Shown here one piece after another: positions 8,889 to 17,854 of a stretch of 49,808 nucleotides of DNA; positions within the stretch are counted from its first letter, which is position 1, and each line of letters opens with the position of its first letter. A program made the position numbers and the translations under genes. The notes under the pieces are model-generated. The model did no database searches and was not told the origin of the DNA. It saw only the letters and a program-made list of their open reading frames with translations. Source of the stretch: SIG440 sp045580025. Lineage in GTDB: Bacteria > Bacillota > Clostridia > Monoglobales > Monoglobaceae. The stretch is taken from the NCBI GenBank assembly GCA_045580025.1, contig JAZNNB010000023.1:1-49808 (forward strand). Reading direction: 5' to 3'.

Positions 8889-8917
8889 ATTTTATCACTT
8901 TCCTCTTTCAATGTCAA
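8889..8917 (-). promoter_or_regulatory. Sigma-A promoter for azlCD-malic enzyme
   Basis: Minus strand TTGACA (8912-8917), 17-base spacer, TAAAAT (8889-8894). Immediately downstream TTATAC and GTATAA form an inverted repeat with an 11-base spacer that could bind a repressor. Confidence 0.7.
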
Positions 8918-8954
8918 GCAAGCAAAGGATTTTATTAAATTTTCAATAAACATC

Positions 8955-8982
8955 TTGACAATTAGATTTTCCGTGCTATAAT
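8955..8982 (+). promoter_or_regulatory. Sigma-A promoter for the ctsR operon
   Basis: TTGACA (8955-8960), 16-base spacer, TATAAT (8977-8982), both perfect consensus. The CtsR operator begins ten bases downstream, placed to block elongation or open-complex formation. Confidence 0.85.
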
Positions 8983-8991
8983 AAAGGCAAA

Positions 8992-9014
8992 GGTCAAAGA
9001 TAGTCAAAGTCAAA
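8992..9014 (+). promoter_or_regulatory. CtsR operator (heptad repeats)
   Basis: GGTCAAA, spacer GAT, AGTCAAA matches the CtsR consensus of two direct heptads separated by three bases. A further GTCAAA follows directly (9009-9014), giving a third partial repeat. The position just after the -10 box of the ctsR operon indicates autoregulation. Confidence 0.9.
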
Positions 9015-9032
9015 TTTATGGGGTGATTTAAG

Positions 9033-9476
9033 ATGAGATTAAGTAATATGATAGAAGAATTTATAAAGGAAATGCTTTCAGAAGAGCGTGAAATTGAGCT
9101 TCAGCGAAACGAACTGGCAACTCGTTTCAACTGTGTTCCGTCACAGATTAACTATGTTATTTCTACCCGTTTTTCCCCCGAGCGCGGCTACTTTGTTGAA
9201 AGCCGCCGAGGCAGCGGTGGTTATATCAAAATTACGCGTGCCGTTCCCGACAACGGAAACTATATTCTCCACACAATCAATTCGATAGGAGACAGCATTT
9301 CAGCGTCAAGCTGCACTGCTATTCTTGGCAATTTTTATAATATGGGGCTTTTGACACACAAAGAAATAAAAATGCTTATTGCCGCACTCAGTGACAATTC
9401 TATTATTCTTCCTCGCCCCCAGCGAGATATTGTGAGAGCCAGTATTTTTAAAAATATTTTGATAAATATTATTTAG
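9033..9476 (+). CDS. ctsR: Heat-shock repressor CtsR
   Basis: A 147-residue class III heat-shock repressor. The N-terminal winged helix-turn-helix contains NELATRFNCVPSQINYV, followed by the wing motif ESRRGSGGYI (about residues 58-67), whose arginine is the DNA contact and the McsB target in Bacillus. The C-terminal dimer domain follows. GGGGTG precedes the ATG. It is the first gene of ctsR-mcsA-mcsB-clpC and sits directly behind its own operator. Confidence 0.97.
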   Translation: MRLSNMIEEFIKEMLSEEREIELQRNELATRFNCVPSQINYVISTRFSPERGYFVESRRGSGGYIKITRAVPDNGNYILHTINSIGDSISASSCTAILGNFYNMGLLTHKEIKMLIAALSDNSIILPRPQRDIVRASIFKNILINII

Positions 9477-9490
9477 AAAGGAGTTTTCTT

Positions 9491-9997
9491 ATGAAATGTC
9501 AAAAATGCAACAAGAATGATGCAACAACTCATATAACCAAGGTGATAAACGGCATTAAAACCGAAATGTATTTATGCGGTATATGTGCTGCAAGCGAAAG
9601 CTCGGATATTTTCAGCTTTGCCCCAAACATCGACCATGAATTCGAGAGTCTTTTCGGAAGTTTTTGGAGTATGCCTGCCGTATCTAAAACTCTCTATGAA
9701 GAAAATAGTTGCAAAATATGTGGCACTACAAGAAGTCAGTTCCTCAAAACAGGAAAGCCCGGTTGCAGCAACTGCTATGCAGTATTTGAAGACCTTCTTT
9801 CAATACCACTAAAACAAATCCATGGCAGCACCAGACACGCGGGAAAAACTCCGTCAAAGCTCAGCGAAGCACTTGAAACCGAAGACAAAATAGTGGCACT
9901 TAGGTCACAGCTTGACGCCGCAGTTGCTCAGCAGAATTTTGAAGAAGCAGCACGTCTTCGTGATGAAATCAAAAGTTTGAGAGGTGAACACAAATGA
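9491..9997 (+). CDS. mcsA: McsA, activator of McsB
   Basis: A 168-residue protein with paired CXXC zinc motifs at the start (CQKCNK, CGIC) and again mid-protein (CKIC, CSNC). A C-terminal UVR domain (DAAVAQQNFEEAARLRDEIK) ends the protein. In Bacillus, McsA binds and activates the arginine kinase McsB and influences CtsR. AAAGGAG precedes the ATG; its stop overlaps the mcsB start as ATGA, indicating translational coupling. Confidence 0.95.
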   Translation: MKCQKCNKNDATTHITKVINGIKTEMYLCGICAASESSDIFSFAPNIDHEFESLFGSFWSMPAVSKTLYEENSCKICGTTRSQFLKTGKPGCSNCYAVFEDLLSIPLKQIHGSTRHAGKTPSKLSEALETEDKIVALRSQLDAAVAQQNFEEAARLRDEIKSLRGEHK

Positions 9998-11007
9998 GCA
10001 AAGACTTTTCTATGTGGTACACAAAATTTGGTCCCTCGGGGGATATCGTTCTTTCTTCAAGAGTTCGCCTTGCACGAAACTTTTCTGATATTCCATTTGG
10101 AAAACATATGACGATTGAACATCAAAGCACCGTTATCTCCCGTTGTCGCGAGGCTCTCCCCGATATGAAGTTTATAGATTTTTCCGAGATGCCATCTGTC
10201 CAGAAACAAGCTCTTTCAGAGTGCCATCTCGTAAGTCCCGTTATGGCAGACAGCAAAAAACATTCCGGAATTCTGGTGAATGTCGATTGTTCAAGCTGTA
10301 TAATGCTTAGCGAAGAGGACCATATAAGAATTCAGGCAATGGCACCAGGTCTTAGTCTTGACCTTTGTATGAGGGAAGCAAATAGACTTGATGATATTCT
10401 TGAAACGAAATCAGATTATGCATTTCACAAAACCCTCGGCTACCTCACCCAGTGTCCTACAAATCTGGGCACAGGGCTTCGAGCATCGGTTATGATGCAT
10501 CTTCCTGCTCTTACCCAAAGTGGCAGAATGGAAAGTATAATCCGTTCCCTTTCAAAACTCGGTCTTGCAGTGAGGGGCTTTTATGGCGAGGGCAGTCAGG
10601 CTCTTGGAAACATTTATCAGATTTCAAATCAGGTGACCCTTGGTATCTCCGAAGAGGAAATTCTTGAGAAACTAAAGTTTTTGGTTGCGGATATTATAGA
10701 AAAAGAACGTGACCAAAGCCGAGCACTTTATAAAGAGAACAAAATTGCTCTTGAGGACAAACTTATGCGGTCATTTGGAATCCTGACAAATGCAAGGCTT
10801 CTCTCTTCCCTCGAAACAATAAATCTTATTTCGGATGTAAGATGGGCAATAAACCTGGGAATAATAACCAATATAAATCTTGAAACCTTAAGTTCTGCGT
10901 TTTATAATACGCTGCCTGCCACAATTACCAAAAACCACAATCTTACCTCTGCGGCAGAGCGTGACTTAAAACGAGCAGAAATAATCAAATCGAGCCTTTT
11001 GGCTTAA
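9994..11007 (+). CDS. mcsB: Protein arginine kinase McsB
   Basis: A 337-residue member of the guanido kinase family that phosphorylates arginines of proteins to mark them for ClpCP. It has the nucleotide-contact motif LSSRVRLARN near residue 20, SVMMHLPAL mid-protein, and the loop RGFYGEGSQALGNIYQISNQ followed by TLG. These correspond to the catalytic domain of McsB. The reading frame overlaps mcsA by four bases with AGAGGTG inside mcsA. Confidence 0.96.
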   Translation: MSKDFSMWYTKFGPSGDIVLSSRVRLARNFSDIPFGKHMTIEHQSTVISRCREALPDMKFIDFSEMPSVQKQALSECHLVSPVMADSKKHSGILVNVDCSSCIMLSEEDHIRIQAMAPGLSLDLCMREANRLDDILETKSDYAFHKTLGYLTQCPTNLGTGLRASVMMHLPALTQSGRMESIIRSLSKLGLAVRGFYGEGSQALGNIYQISNQVTLGISEEEILEKLKFLVADIIEKERDQSRALYKENKIALEDKLMRSFGILTNARLLSSLETINLISDVRWAINLGIITNINLETLSSAFYNTLPATITKNHNLTSAAERDLKRAEIIKSSLLA

Positions 11008-11033
11008 AACTCAAAAAGAAAGGATGTTTTTAT

Positions 11034-13496
11034 ATGTTTGAACAAAAACTTACCCAGCGGGCAAAAACCGCCATAAACTTGGCCGGAAACTGTGCTATGG
11101 AACTGGGCCACAACTATATAGGCACCGAACATCTTCTTCTTGGTCTTTCAAAAGAAGGTACGGGTGTCGCTGCAAAGGTCCTCTCTGAAAACAACGCAAC
11201 CTCTGCTAAAATAATTGACAAAATAGACTTTTTCGTAGGCTCGGACCTCCCCATAAATAATCCCGAAATCGGTTTTACACCAAGAACAAAAAGTGTCCTT
11301 CAGCACAGCTACACCGAAGCAAGGCGTCTTGGTCACAACTATATAGGCACAGAACATATCCTAATTGCACTGCTCCGTGAAAACGAAAGCCTTGCTGTTC
11401 GAATTCTTTCTGACCTTGACATAAACCCACAAAAGCTTTATGGAGATATCTTGAGGCTTATGAACGAAAATAATTTTGGTGAGATACAAAGTGACGGAAC
11501 CTCTGCTGACAGCCCCGTGAACAATGTAAAAAAACCAAAAACCGAAAAAACTCCCACTCTTGACAAATTCGGTCGTGACCTCACGCAGTTGGCACGGGAA
11601 CTTAAGCTTGACCCCATCATCGGTCGTGATGCCGTTATTGAACGTGTAATCCAAACGCTCAGCCGCCGCACCAAAAACAACCCTTGTCTTATTGGTGAAC
11701 CCGGTGTTGGAAAAACTGCTATTGCAGAAGGCTTGGCACAAAAAATCATCAGTGGTGCCGTCCCTGAAATATTAAAGGACAAAAAGGTAATAAATCTTGA
11801 CCTTTCCTCAATGGTTGCAGGGGCAAAATATCGTGGTGAATTTGAGGAACGCCTCAAAAATGTTATGGAAGAAATACACAAGTCAGGAAACATTATACTT
11901 TTTATTGATGAAATTCATACCATCGTAGGCGCAGGTGCAGCAGAGGGTGCTATTGATGCAGCAAACATCTTAAAGCCTGCACTATCAAGAGGCGAAATCC
12001 AGATTATTGGTGCTACCACGCTGGAAGAATACCGAAAGTATATTGAAAAAGATTCCGCCTTGGAACGCAGATTCCAATCTATTCTTCTTGAAGAACCTAC
12101 ACCCGAGGAAAGCATTGAAATCCTTAAAGGTATCCGTGACAAATATGAGGCACATCACAGGGTAACCATAACCGACAGTGCCATTGAAGCGGCGGTAAAA
12201 ATGTCAATCCGCTATATTCCTGATAGATTCTTACCGGACAAAGCCATTGACCTTATTGACGAGGCGGCATCAAGCATAAGAATAAAGGTTCTCACCGCGC
12301 CCCCTGATGTCAAGGACATTGAAACAAAAATCGAGGAACTTCGCAAAGAGAAAGAAGCAGCTATCGCTTCTCAGGAATATGAAAAAGCCGCAAAGCTCCG
12401 TGATGATGAGAGAAATCTTTGTGAAAGCCTTAAGTCCCAGAAAGAAAACTGGGAAACAAAAAGCCGAAGCGAAAGCACCGAAGTGACTCCCAATGAAATT
12501 GCAGAAATCGTGTCCAGCTGGACAGGTGTTCCCGTAAAAGCCATCGAAGAGGGCGAAAGCCAAAGGCTCCTCCGCCTTGAAGATGAGCTTCATAAGAGAG
12601 TTATCGGTCAGAGCGAGGCTGTAACATCCGTATCAAAGGCAATCCGCCGTGGAAGAGTTGGTCTCAAAGACCCAAAACGTCCCATAGGCTCGTTCATCTT
12701 CCTTGGCCCCACAGGCGTGGGGAAAACCGAGCTTTCTAAAGCCCTTGCCGAAGCAATGTTCGGGGATGAAGACTCACTTATCCGTGTTGATATGTCAGAG
12801 TTTATGGAAAAGCACGCTGTATCACGTCTTGTTGGCTCACCCCCAGGCTATGTTGGCTATGACGAGGGCGGTCAGCTCACCGAAAAGGTACGCAGAAAGC
12901 CATATTCGGTTATCCTTTTTGACGAAATTGAAAAAGCACATCCCGATGTTTTCAACATTCTTCTTCAAATCCTTGATGACGGAATTCTCACCGATTCTCA
13001 AGGCAGACGCGTGGATTTCCGCAACACTGTAATCATTATGACATCAAACCTTGGGGCAAGGCTGATAACAGAAAATAAATCCCTTGGCTTTGCCACAGAA
13101 AGCGAAAATCTCGAGCGAGATTATACAAAGATAAAGTCGGATGTTATGGGTGAACTTAAAAAGGCATTCCGCCCTGAGTTTCTCAATAGAATTGACGATA
13201 TAATTGTCTTCCACCAGCTTAGTCGTGATGACATCCGTGAAATTTCAGCAAAAATGCTTTCTGTTCTCAGTGAAAGACTTTCAGCAAACGATATAACCGC
13301 AAAATTTACAGACAAGGCAATTAACCGCATTTCAGAAATCGGCTTTGACCCCACCTTTGGTGCAAGACCACTAAGACGTGCTATCCAATCCGACATTGAG
13401 GATATGATTGCAGAAAAAATGCTTACCGGCGAAATACAAACTGGCGACAGCGTCAAAATCGACTTTTCAAAGGATGCCTTTGTGGTTAAAAAATAA
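11034..13496 (+). CDS. clpC: AAA+ unfoldase ClpC
   Basis: An 820-residue Clp ATPase that feeds substrates, including arginine-phosphorylated proteins, to ClpP. Two N-terminal repeats (residues 1-145) contain the HNYIGTEHLL pattern twice. AAA-1 has Walker A GEPGVGKTAIAEGLA and Walker B ILFIDEIHTIVGAG. A middle domain with a UVR-like coiled coil (SQEYEKAAKLRDDE) identifies ClpC rather than ClpB. AAA-2 has GPTGVGKTELSKALA and DEIEKAHPD, and ends in a D2-small domain. Last gene of the operon; a strong terminator follows two bases after the stop. ClpP itself is not in this window. Confidence 0.98.
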   Translation: MFEQKLTQRAKTAINLAGNCAMELGHNYIGTEHLLLGLSKEGTGVAAKVLSENNATSAKIIDKIDFFVGSDLPINNPEIGFTPRTKSVLQHSYTEARRLGHNYIGTEHILIALLRENESLAVRILSDLDINPQKLYGDILRLMNENNFGEIQSDGTSADSPVNNVKKPKTEKTPTLDKFGRDLTQLARELKLDPIIGRDAVIERVIQTLSRRTKNNPCLIGEPGVGKTAIAEGLAQKIISGAVPEILKDKKVINLDLSSMVAGAKYRGEFEERLKNVMEEIHKSGNIILFIDEIHTIVGAGAAEGAIDAANILKPALSRGEIQIIGATTLEEYRKYIEKDSALERRFQSILLEEPTPEESIEILKGIRDKYEAHHRVTITDSAIEAAVKMSIRYIPDRFLPDKAIDLIDEAASSIRIKVLTAPPDVKDIETKIEELRKEKEAAIASQEYEKAAKLRDDERNLCESLKSQKENWETKSRSESTEVTPNEIAEIVSSWTGVPVKAIEEGESQRLLRLEDELHKRVIGQSEAVTSVSKAIRRGRVGLKDPKRPIGSFIFLGPTGVGKTELSKALAEAMFGDEDSLIRVDMSEFMEKHAVSRLVGSPPGYVGYDEGGQLTEKVRRKPYSVILFDEIEKAHPDVFNILLQILDDGILTDSQGRRVDFRNTVIIMTSNLGARLITENKSLGFATESENLERDYTKIKSDVMGELKKAFRPEFLNRIDDIIVFHQLSRDDIREISAKMLSVLSERLSANDITAKFTDKAINRISEIGFDPTFGARPLRRAIQSDIEDMIAEKMLTGEIQTGDSVKIDFSKDAFVVKK

Positions 13497-13502
13497 CATT
13501 AA

Positions 13503-13528
13503 AAAGCCACCTCTTTCGAGGTGGCTTT
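13503..13528. terminator. Bidirectional terminator between clpC and amidohydrolase gene
   Basis: An 11-bp stem (AAAGCCACCTC and its complement) with a TTTC loop. It is flanked by T-rich sequence in both directions, so it can end both convergent transcripts. Confidence 0.85.
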
Positions 13529-13530
13529 TA

Positions 13531-14322
13531 TTATATTTCCAATAACTTTTGAGCATTTTTGTAATATATTTTTTCTTTATCTTCCTTTGATATATCAAGG
13601 CTTTCAATAAGCCTCATTTCCCAAGCTGGTCTGTGCCACGGCATATCCGAGCCAAACAAAAGTCTGTCGGGTGTGTGCTTGTCTACTATTTCCTGTGCAA
13701 AGCTTTTGGGCATTGTCCCATATCCAAAGGACAAATCAAACCATACATCGCGTCCCGCTAAGTGCTTTATGACAAGTTCTGCACAACCTGCACCGCCCCA
13801 GTGTGCTGCAACAACCGGAGACGAAAACCACCCCAGTGCCCGAGCTAAGTTTTCAGGCATACAGTGAAAAGGCTCGCTGTAACCAAGGTCGTGTCCCGTA
13901 TGGAACACTGTGACGAGTCCAAGCTGGGAAATTTTTTTATATATAGGCTTCATCTTTTCATCATCAACAAAAAAGCTTTGGTATTCGGGATGAAACTTCA
14001 CACCCTTCAGCCCCAGTGCCTTTATTCTTTCAAGTTCACAAAAAACGTCCGGTGCATCAGGATGAACCGAGCCAAATCCAACGAAACGGGAATCCTCATT
14101 TATTTCCGCCGCAAAATTATTCACATTTTGCTGTTGGGCTGGGTTTGTAGCAATTCCAAGCACCACCGAAACATTGATGCCGTCCTTGTCCATTTCTTCC
14201 TTGAGGCTTTCCAGCGTTCCCTTGTGCTGCGGAATAAGCCCCCCTGACGCATAAGATAACTTTTCCATCGCCATACCTGCAATTTTTTCAGGAAAAGCGT
14301 GTGTGTGAAAATCAATAACCAT
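13531..14322 (-). CDS. Amidohydrolase family 2 metal-dependent hydrolase
   Basis: A 263-residue TIM-barrel protein. It begins MVIDFHTHAFPEKIAG with the strand-1 HXH metal motif, then FHTGHD around residue 150, AHWGG near 190 and GSDMPWHRP near 235, the order of metal ligands in the amidohydrolase-2 (ACMSD-like) group. Members hydrolyse or decarboxylate diverse substrates; no specific one can be named. The ATG at 14322 follows GGACGGAG. It is monocistronic, with its own promoter and a shared terminator. Confidence 0.88.
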   Translation of the reverse strand: MVIDFHTHAFPEKIAGMAMEKLSYASGGLIPQHKGTLESLKEEMDKDGINVSVVLGIATNPAQQQNVNNFAAEINEDSRFVGFGSVHPDAPDVFCELERIKALGLKGVKFHPEYQSFFVDDEKMKPIYKKISQLGLVTVFHTGHDLGYSEPFHCMPENLARALGWFSSPVVAAHWGGAGCAELVIKHLAGRDVWFDLSFGYGTMPKSFAQEIVDKHTPDRLLFGSDMPWHRPAWEMRLIESLDISKEDKEKIYYKNAQKLLEI

Positions 14323-14359
14323 AAAAAATCTCCGTCCTGCTTTGCTGTTTATAGACTTT

Positions 14360-14388
14360 AGGATACCACAATTTCTGGAGTTTGTAAA
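14360..14388 (-). promoter_or_regulatory. Probable promoter of the amidohydrolase gene
   Basis: Minus strand TTTACA (14383-14388), 17-base spacer, TATCCT (14360-14365). Confidence 0.5.
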
Positions 14389-14430
14389 TATCTTATCCTT
14401 TCTTATTCTGCACATTTTTCAAAAAAAAAT

Positions 14431-14459
14431 ATAGGCATCTGCTTTTGGCAGATGCCTAT
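14431..14459 (-). terminator. Terminator of the GntR-ABC operon
   Basis: A 12-bp stem (ATAGGCATCTGC and its complement) with a five-base loop, followed on the minus strand by a run of nine T. It lies six bases after the permease stop codon. Confidence 0.9.
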
Positions 14460-14465
14460 TTAATT

Positions 14466-16514
14466 TTAATCAATGAGATTTAATAAATCCTCACCGTCCT
14501 CATAAAATGCCGCTAAAACATTGAGGTATCCGCCGTTGTCTATCCCACAGACATAATATGAATAGTCCTTTTCGGGCACAAATCTCACGCCCCTGAAAAT
14601 CACAAAATCATCAATTTTGTTTTTCCTGAGGCTATCGGAAATTATTCCAATATCCGATAGCTCCTGAATTTGAGGAAGACTTGCAACCTGAACAGTGGGT
14701 CCCTTGTAAGAAGCCATAGCAACTTCTTCAATCTCTCTGTACTTTTCCCATTGTGCTTTATTGAGTATGCAAAGGTCCCAATCCCCTGCATTGAAGAGGG
14801 GCTTTTGATAACCGTTTGCTATCAGCCAGCCAAGAGTATGCCTGAAATTTGCATTTATGCTTTGATGAATGTTCCACATATGCCGTTTAGCGTCATCTTC
14901 TGCTAAGTCCTCTGTTCTTATATATTCTATCATAACACCGGTTCGCCATGCACTGTTTTCGCACATCTGGGTGTAATCAAGCTCCAAAATATCACGGCTG
15001 AGACATTCAAAAAACTCCTCTATATCTTCTTTATCAGTAATATCAATATTTCCCTCATTCACCGTTATGTGATAGACCTCACCCACTTCCTCGCCGAATA
15101 CTTCAAAAATCTTTTTCTTATAGTTTTCGTGCTTGTAGAGATTTTCAAGAATTTCGCAGGCCATAACCTCTGTCACAGGATAACGTCTTATCATAGTTTT
15201 TCCGTTTTTAAGTTTATATCTTATATTGATTGCCGTGGTATACTTACCATCAGAACTTTTCACCGTGTATATATTGTCCTTTTCCGTCAGCAGCTTGTGT
15301 ACCTCGGTGGTGTAATCAATAATATCAGTATCCGAAATCCACGGCATATCGTCCTGATAATAGTATTTGTATATTGCCACCTCGTCAAAGTCATCACGGT
15401 CAGGAATACGTGTTTCATACCCGAAAAAGCTTGTGAAAGCAAATATGCATATCATCACCGAAAAGGCTGCTGCAAAAACAAGATAACCCTTGTACGCTTT
15501 CCACACCTTGAAGCTTTTCTTTAAAACCATTTCTGCTGCAAAATACACTACAAGGCTCACAATAACCGTGAAAATTGCCGGAACAAGTGGCCTTTCCGCA
15601 ATAGTACCACTCAAAATCCCAAAAGTCGAAAGTGCCGCAATAAATGTAAGAAGATATTTGTAAATTGGATTGAGGCAGCGAAAAGCTGCAACATCCTCTG
15701 CCGTTTCCATTCTGCGTTTTTTGTAAATGAGCCATCCAAAAACGTAGAACATAATAGAAATCAGAACAATTACACCAAGCTTCAGGAAATTAAACTCCGG
15801 AGCATTTTTAATACTCATAGCATTTGCCGTTTCCGTAAGATAAGATACAAAATTCCACTTCATTGCTCCGTAAAGCAACGTGTTCAAATCATAGTAGCCA
15901 TAAAGGAAGCACTTCGCAATAGCCGAAAAAGCCGCCGCAAAGATAAGCACAATTCCGTGAATAAGACCATTAAGCCCAACCATTGCAAAGCTGTTTCCAG
16001 TAAGCCCCGCCACAAACGTCGCGATTGAAAACATTGAAAACAACGTCAGAAGATTTAGTCCTGTCCATATAAGACACGAAGTAACAGTGAAAAATTCCCC
16101 ATACCCAAAAACACTGAGAAACGCGAGAATTATGCCGTTAAGTACAACCGGCGCACCCATAAGAACAAATGACGCAAGCACTGTTGAAATGTAGTTGGCT
16201 GTTCTTGTCACAGGCAAGCTGTGTACAAATATTGCCGTCTTTTTTGAATGCAAAAACCGAAACGTCAAAAGGGCTACAACAGTGGGCACAAAAAGGCCGA
16301 TAATCACGGGCAAAATCAGATAGTGATCACCAAAGATAAGAGCTACACGACTGTCACTAATTCTGTACCACGAATTTTCAACGTCAACTCCAAGAAGAAT
16401 GACCAGCGAGGTAAGAGCAAAAAGAATTATACTATATAGCACCGAGCCCCACATATAACGCTTGATAGTAGAATAAAATATTCCTTTATTAAATAATGAT
16501 GTTCTTGAAATCAT
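14466..16514 (-). CDS. ABC-2 type transporter membrane protein
   Basis: About 682 residues. The first 370 hold some ten hydrophobic segments, and the rest (about residues 385-682) is a hydrophilic, presumably extracytoplasmic region without recognised motifs. It is larger than usual ABC-2 permeases and resembles the YtrC/YtrD-like membrane partners found with GntR-regulated ATPases. The ATG at 16514 has GGAGGG upstream and overlaps the ATPase gene by 26 bases; the in-frame start at 16535 is less supported. The substrate is unknown; envelope stress or peptide antibiotic response is suggested only by the operon type. Confidence 0.8.
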   Translation of the reverse strand: MISRTSLFNKGIFYSTIKRYMWGSVLYSIILFALTSLVILLGVDVENSWYRISDSRVALIFGDHYLILPVIIGLFVPTVVALLTFRFLHSKKTAIFVHSLPVTRTANYISTVLASFVLMGAPVVLNGIILAFLSVFGYGEFFTVTSCLIWTGLNLLTLFSMFSIATFVAGLTGNSFAMVGLNGLIHGIVLIFAAAFSAIAKCFLYGYYDLNTLLYGAMKWNFVSYLTETANAMSIKNAPEFNFLKLGVIVLISIMFYVFGWLIYKKRRMETAEDVAAFRCLNPIYKYLLTFIAALSTFGILSGTIAERPLVPAIFTVIVSLVVYFAAEMVLKKSFKVWKAYKGYLVFAAAFSVMICIFAFTSFFGYETRIPDRDDFDEVAIYKYYYQDDMPWISDTDIIDYTTEVHKLLTEKDNIYTVKSSDGKYTTAINIRYKLKNGKTMIRRYPVTEVMACEILENLYKHENYKKKIFEVFGEEVGEVYHITVNEGNIDITDKEDIEEFFECLSRDILELDYTQMCENSAWRTGVMIEYIRTEDLAEDDAKRHMWNIHQSINANFRHTLGWLIANGYQKPLFNAGDWDLCILNKAQWEKYREIEEVAMASYKGPTVQVASLPQIQELSDIGIISDSLRKNKIDDFVIFRGVRFVPEKDYSYYVCGIDNGGYLNVLAAFYEDGEDLLNLID

Positions 16515-17388
16515 AACCAAGCCCTCCAAGCTCATAAATAAATACTTCTTCCAAAGTGAGACTTATCCTTTCACAAAGGACAGGCATAAGCGCTTTCATC
16601 TGTCGGTCAGTTTCCTTTGAATCGCCTCGCACAATCACGTTGTAAACCGAGCCGGTCTTTGAAATATGCAGTACGTTTTCCATAGTCCCAAGCAGAGTTC
16701 CCTGCTCCTCCCCTAAAACCAGCTGATACTTGTGAACGGCACCTTTAAGGTCATCAAGTGGTTTTTCAAGAATCATTTTCCCTTTATGTATAATTCCCAC
16801 CCAGTCACAAATATCCTCAAGCTCACGAAGATTATGTGACGAAACAAGAACTGTCATTTCGCGGTCAGCCACGTCCGCAATCACAAGGTTTAAGACCTGC
16901 TTTCTCATCACAGGGTCAAGCCCGTCAAGGGGCTCGTCAAGGATAAGAACATCGGGCATAGCAGAAAGCGAAAGCCAGAATGCAACCTGCTTTTTCATAC
17001 CCTTTGAAAGCTTTCTTATCTGACGTTTTTCGTCAATATTGAAAATCTTTTTTATGGATTCATACCTATGAACATTGAATGCCGGATATACCGCCTTATA
17101 AAATTTCGCCATCTCACGAATGGTAAATGTACTGTAATAAAACCAGTCATCCGAAATACTGAGGACACTCTGCTTTATTTTTTCATTTTCGAAAACCTTT
17201 TCATTGTTTATGGTTATAGTGCCGCTGTTTGGCAAAAGCACTCCGTTTATATGGTTTATAATGGTGGTCTTTCCTGCCCCATTTGGGCCGATAAGACCGT
17301 ATATAGTGCCTCGCCTGACATTCAGTGAAATATCGTCAAGCACCCGAAATTCATCAAAATACTTTGTAACTCCGCTTACCTTTATCAC
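16489..17388 (-). CDS. ABC transporter ATPase (YtrB-like)
   Basis: A 299-residue ATP-binding subunit with Walker A GPNGAGKTT (about residue 37), signature LSKGMKKQVAFWLSL, Walker B VLILDEPLDGLDP and the switch His in SSHN. It has an extra C-terminal region of about 80 residues of the kind seen in drug-type exporters. It starts with GTG at 17388, overlapping the regulator stop as GTGA, with GGAGGG seven bases upstream. It is coupled to the regulator and the membrane protein. Confidence 0.92.
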   Translation of the reverse strand: MIKVSGVTKYFDEFRVLDDISLNVRRGTIYGLIGPNGAGKTTIINHINGVLLPNSGTITINNEKVFENEKIKQSVLSISDDWFYYSTFTIREMAKFYKAVYPAFNVHRYESIKKIFNIDEKRQIRKLSKGMKKQVAFWLSLSAMPDVLILDEPLDGLDPVMRKQVLNLVIADVADREMTVLVSSHNLRELEDICDWVGIIHKGKMILEKPLDDLKGAVHKYQLVLGEEQGTLLGTMENVLHISKTGSVYNVIVRGDSKETDRQMKALMPVLCERISLTLEEVFIYELGGLGYDFKNIII

Positions 17389-17765
17389 AAAGTTCCCTCC
17401 TTTTCTGAATATATATTTCGTATAACGTTTTTGAGAGTTTCCTCATCCTCTCCCAAAAACGCCAGCTCCTTTGCAGCAAGTGTTAATGCATTATACAGCT
17501 CTTCAAGCCGTTTTGCTGCCAGCGCATCCGAAACTGCCGCCACAAAGTTGCCCTTTCCCTTTACGCTGTAAATAAATCCGTCCTGTTCAAGCTGTTTGTA
17601 TGCCCTTTGCACCGTGTTGGGATTCACCGTAAGACTGATTGAAAGCTCTCTCACCGATGGCAGCTGTTCATCTTTCACAAGAATTTTGTTTATAATTAGT
17701 TCCCGAAACCCTGCCTCTATCTGTTCGTGCAAAGATTTGCCATCCTTATAGTCCAGATTTATCAT
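17385..17765 (-). CDS. GntR-family regulator, YtrA subfamily
   Basis: A 126-residue protein with only the GntR winged helix (residues 10-75, with LPSVRELSISLTVNPNTVQRAYKQLEQDGF) and a short C-terminal helical tail. That is the YtrA layout, where the tail dimerises. Such proteins repress adjacent ABC operons. The ATG at 17765 follows GGGAGGTG. A 27-base inverted repeat lies right after its -10 box, so autorepression of this operon is likely. The inducer is unknown. Confidence 0.92.
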   Translation of the reverse strand: MINLDYKDGKSLHEQIEAGFRELIINKILVKDEQLPSVRELSISLTVNPNTVQRAYKQLEQDGFIYSVKGKGNFVAAVSDALAAKRLEELYNALTLAAKELAFLGEDEETLKNVIRNIYSEKEGTL

Positions 17766-17784
17766 ATTTTCACCTCCCAAGCTC

Positions 17785-17811
17785 AACTGTATTATTTGTG
17801 TTAGTACAGTT
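17785..17811 (-). promoter_or_regulatory. Probable operator of the YtrA-like repressor
   Basis: AACTGTA and TACAGTT form perfect 7-base arms around a 13-base spacer. The site starts directly next to the -10 box and covers the expected transcription start. Confidence 0.65.
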
Positions 17812-17840
17812 AATATAGCATAATTTTTCCTGCTTGTCAA
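17812..17840 (-). promoter_or_regulatory. Sigma-A promoter of the GntR-ABC operon
   Basis: Minus strand TTGACA (17835-17840), 17-base spacer, TATATT (17812-17817). Confidence 0.8.
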
Positions 17841-17854
17841 GAGGTTTTTCAAAA

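Noticed and set aside
13531..14322. Assignment of the amidohydrolase to a named pathway
   Set aside because: Metal ligands fit the family, but no neighbouring pathway genes exist and the gene is monocistronic, so a specific substrate would be a guess.
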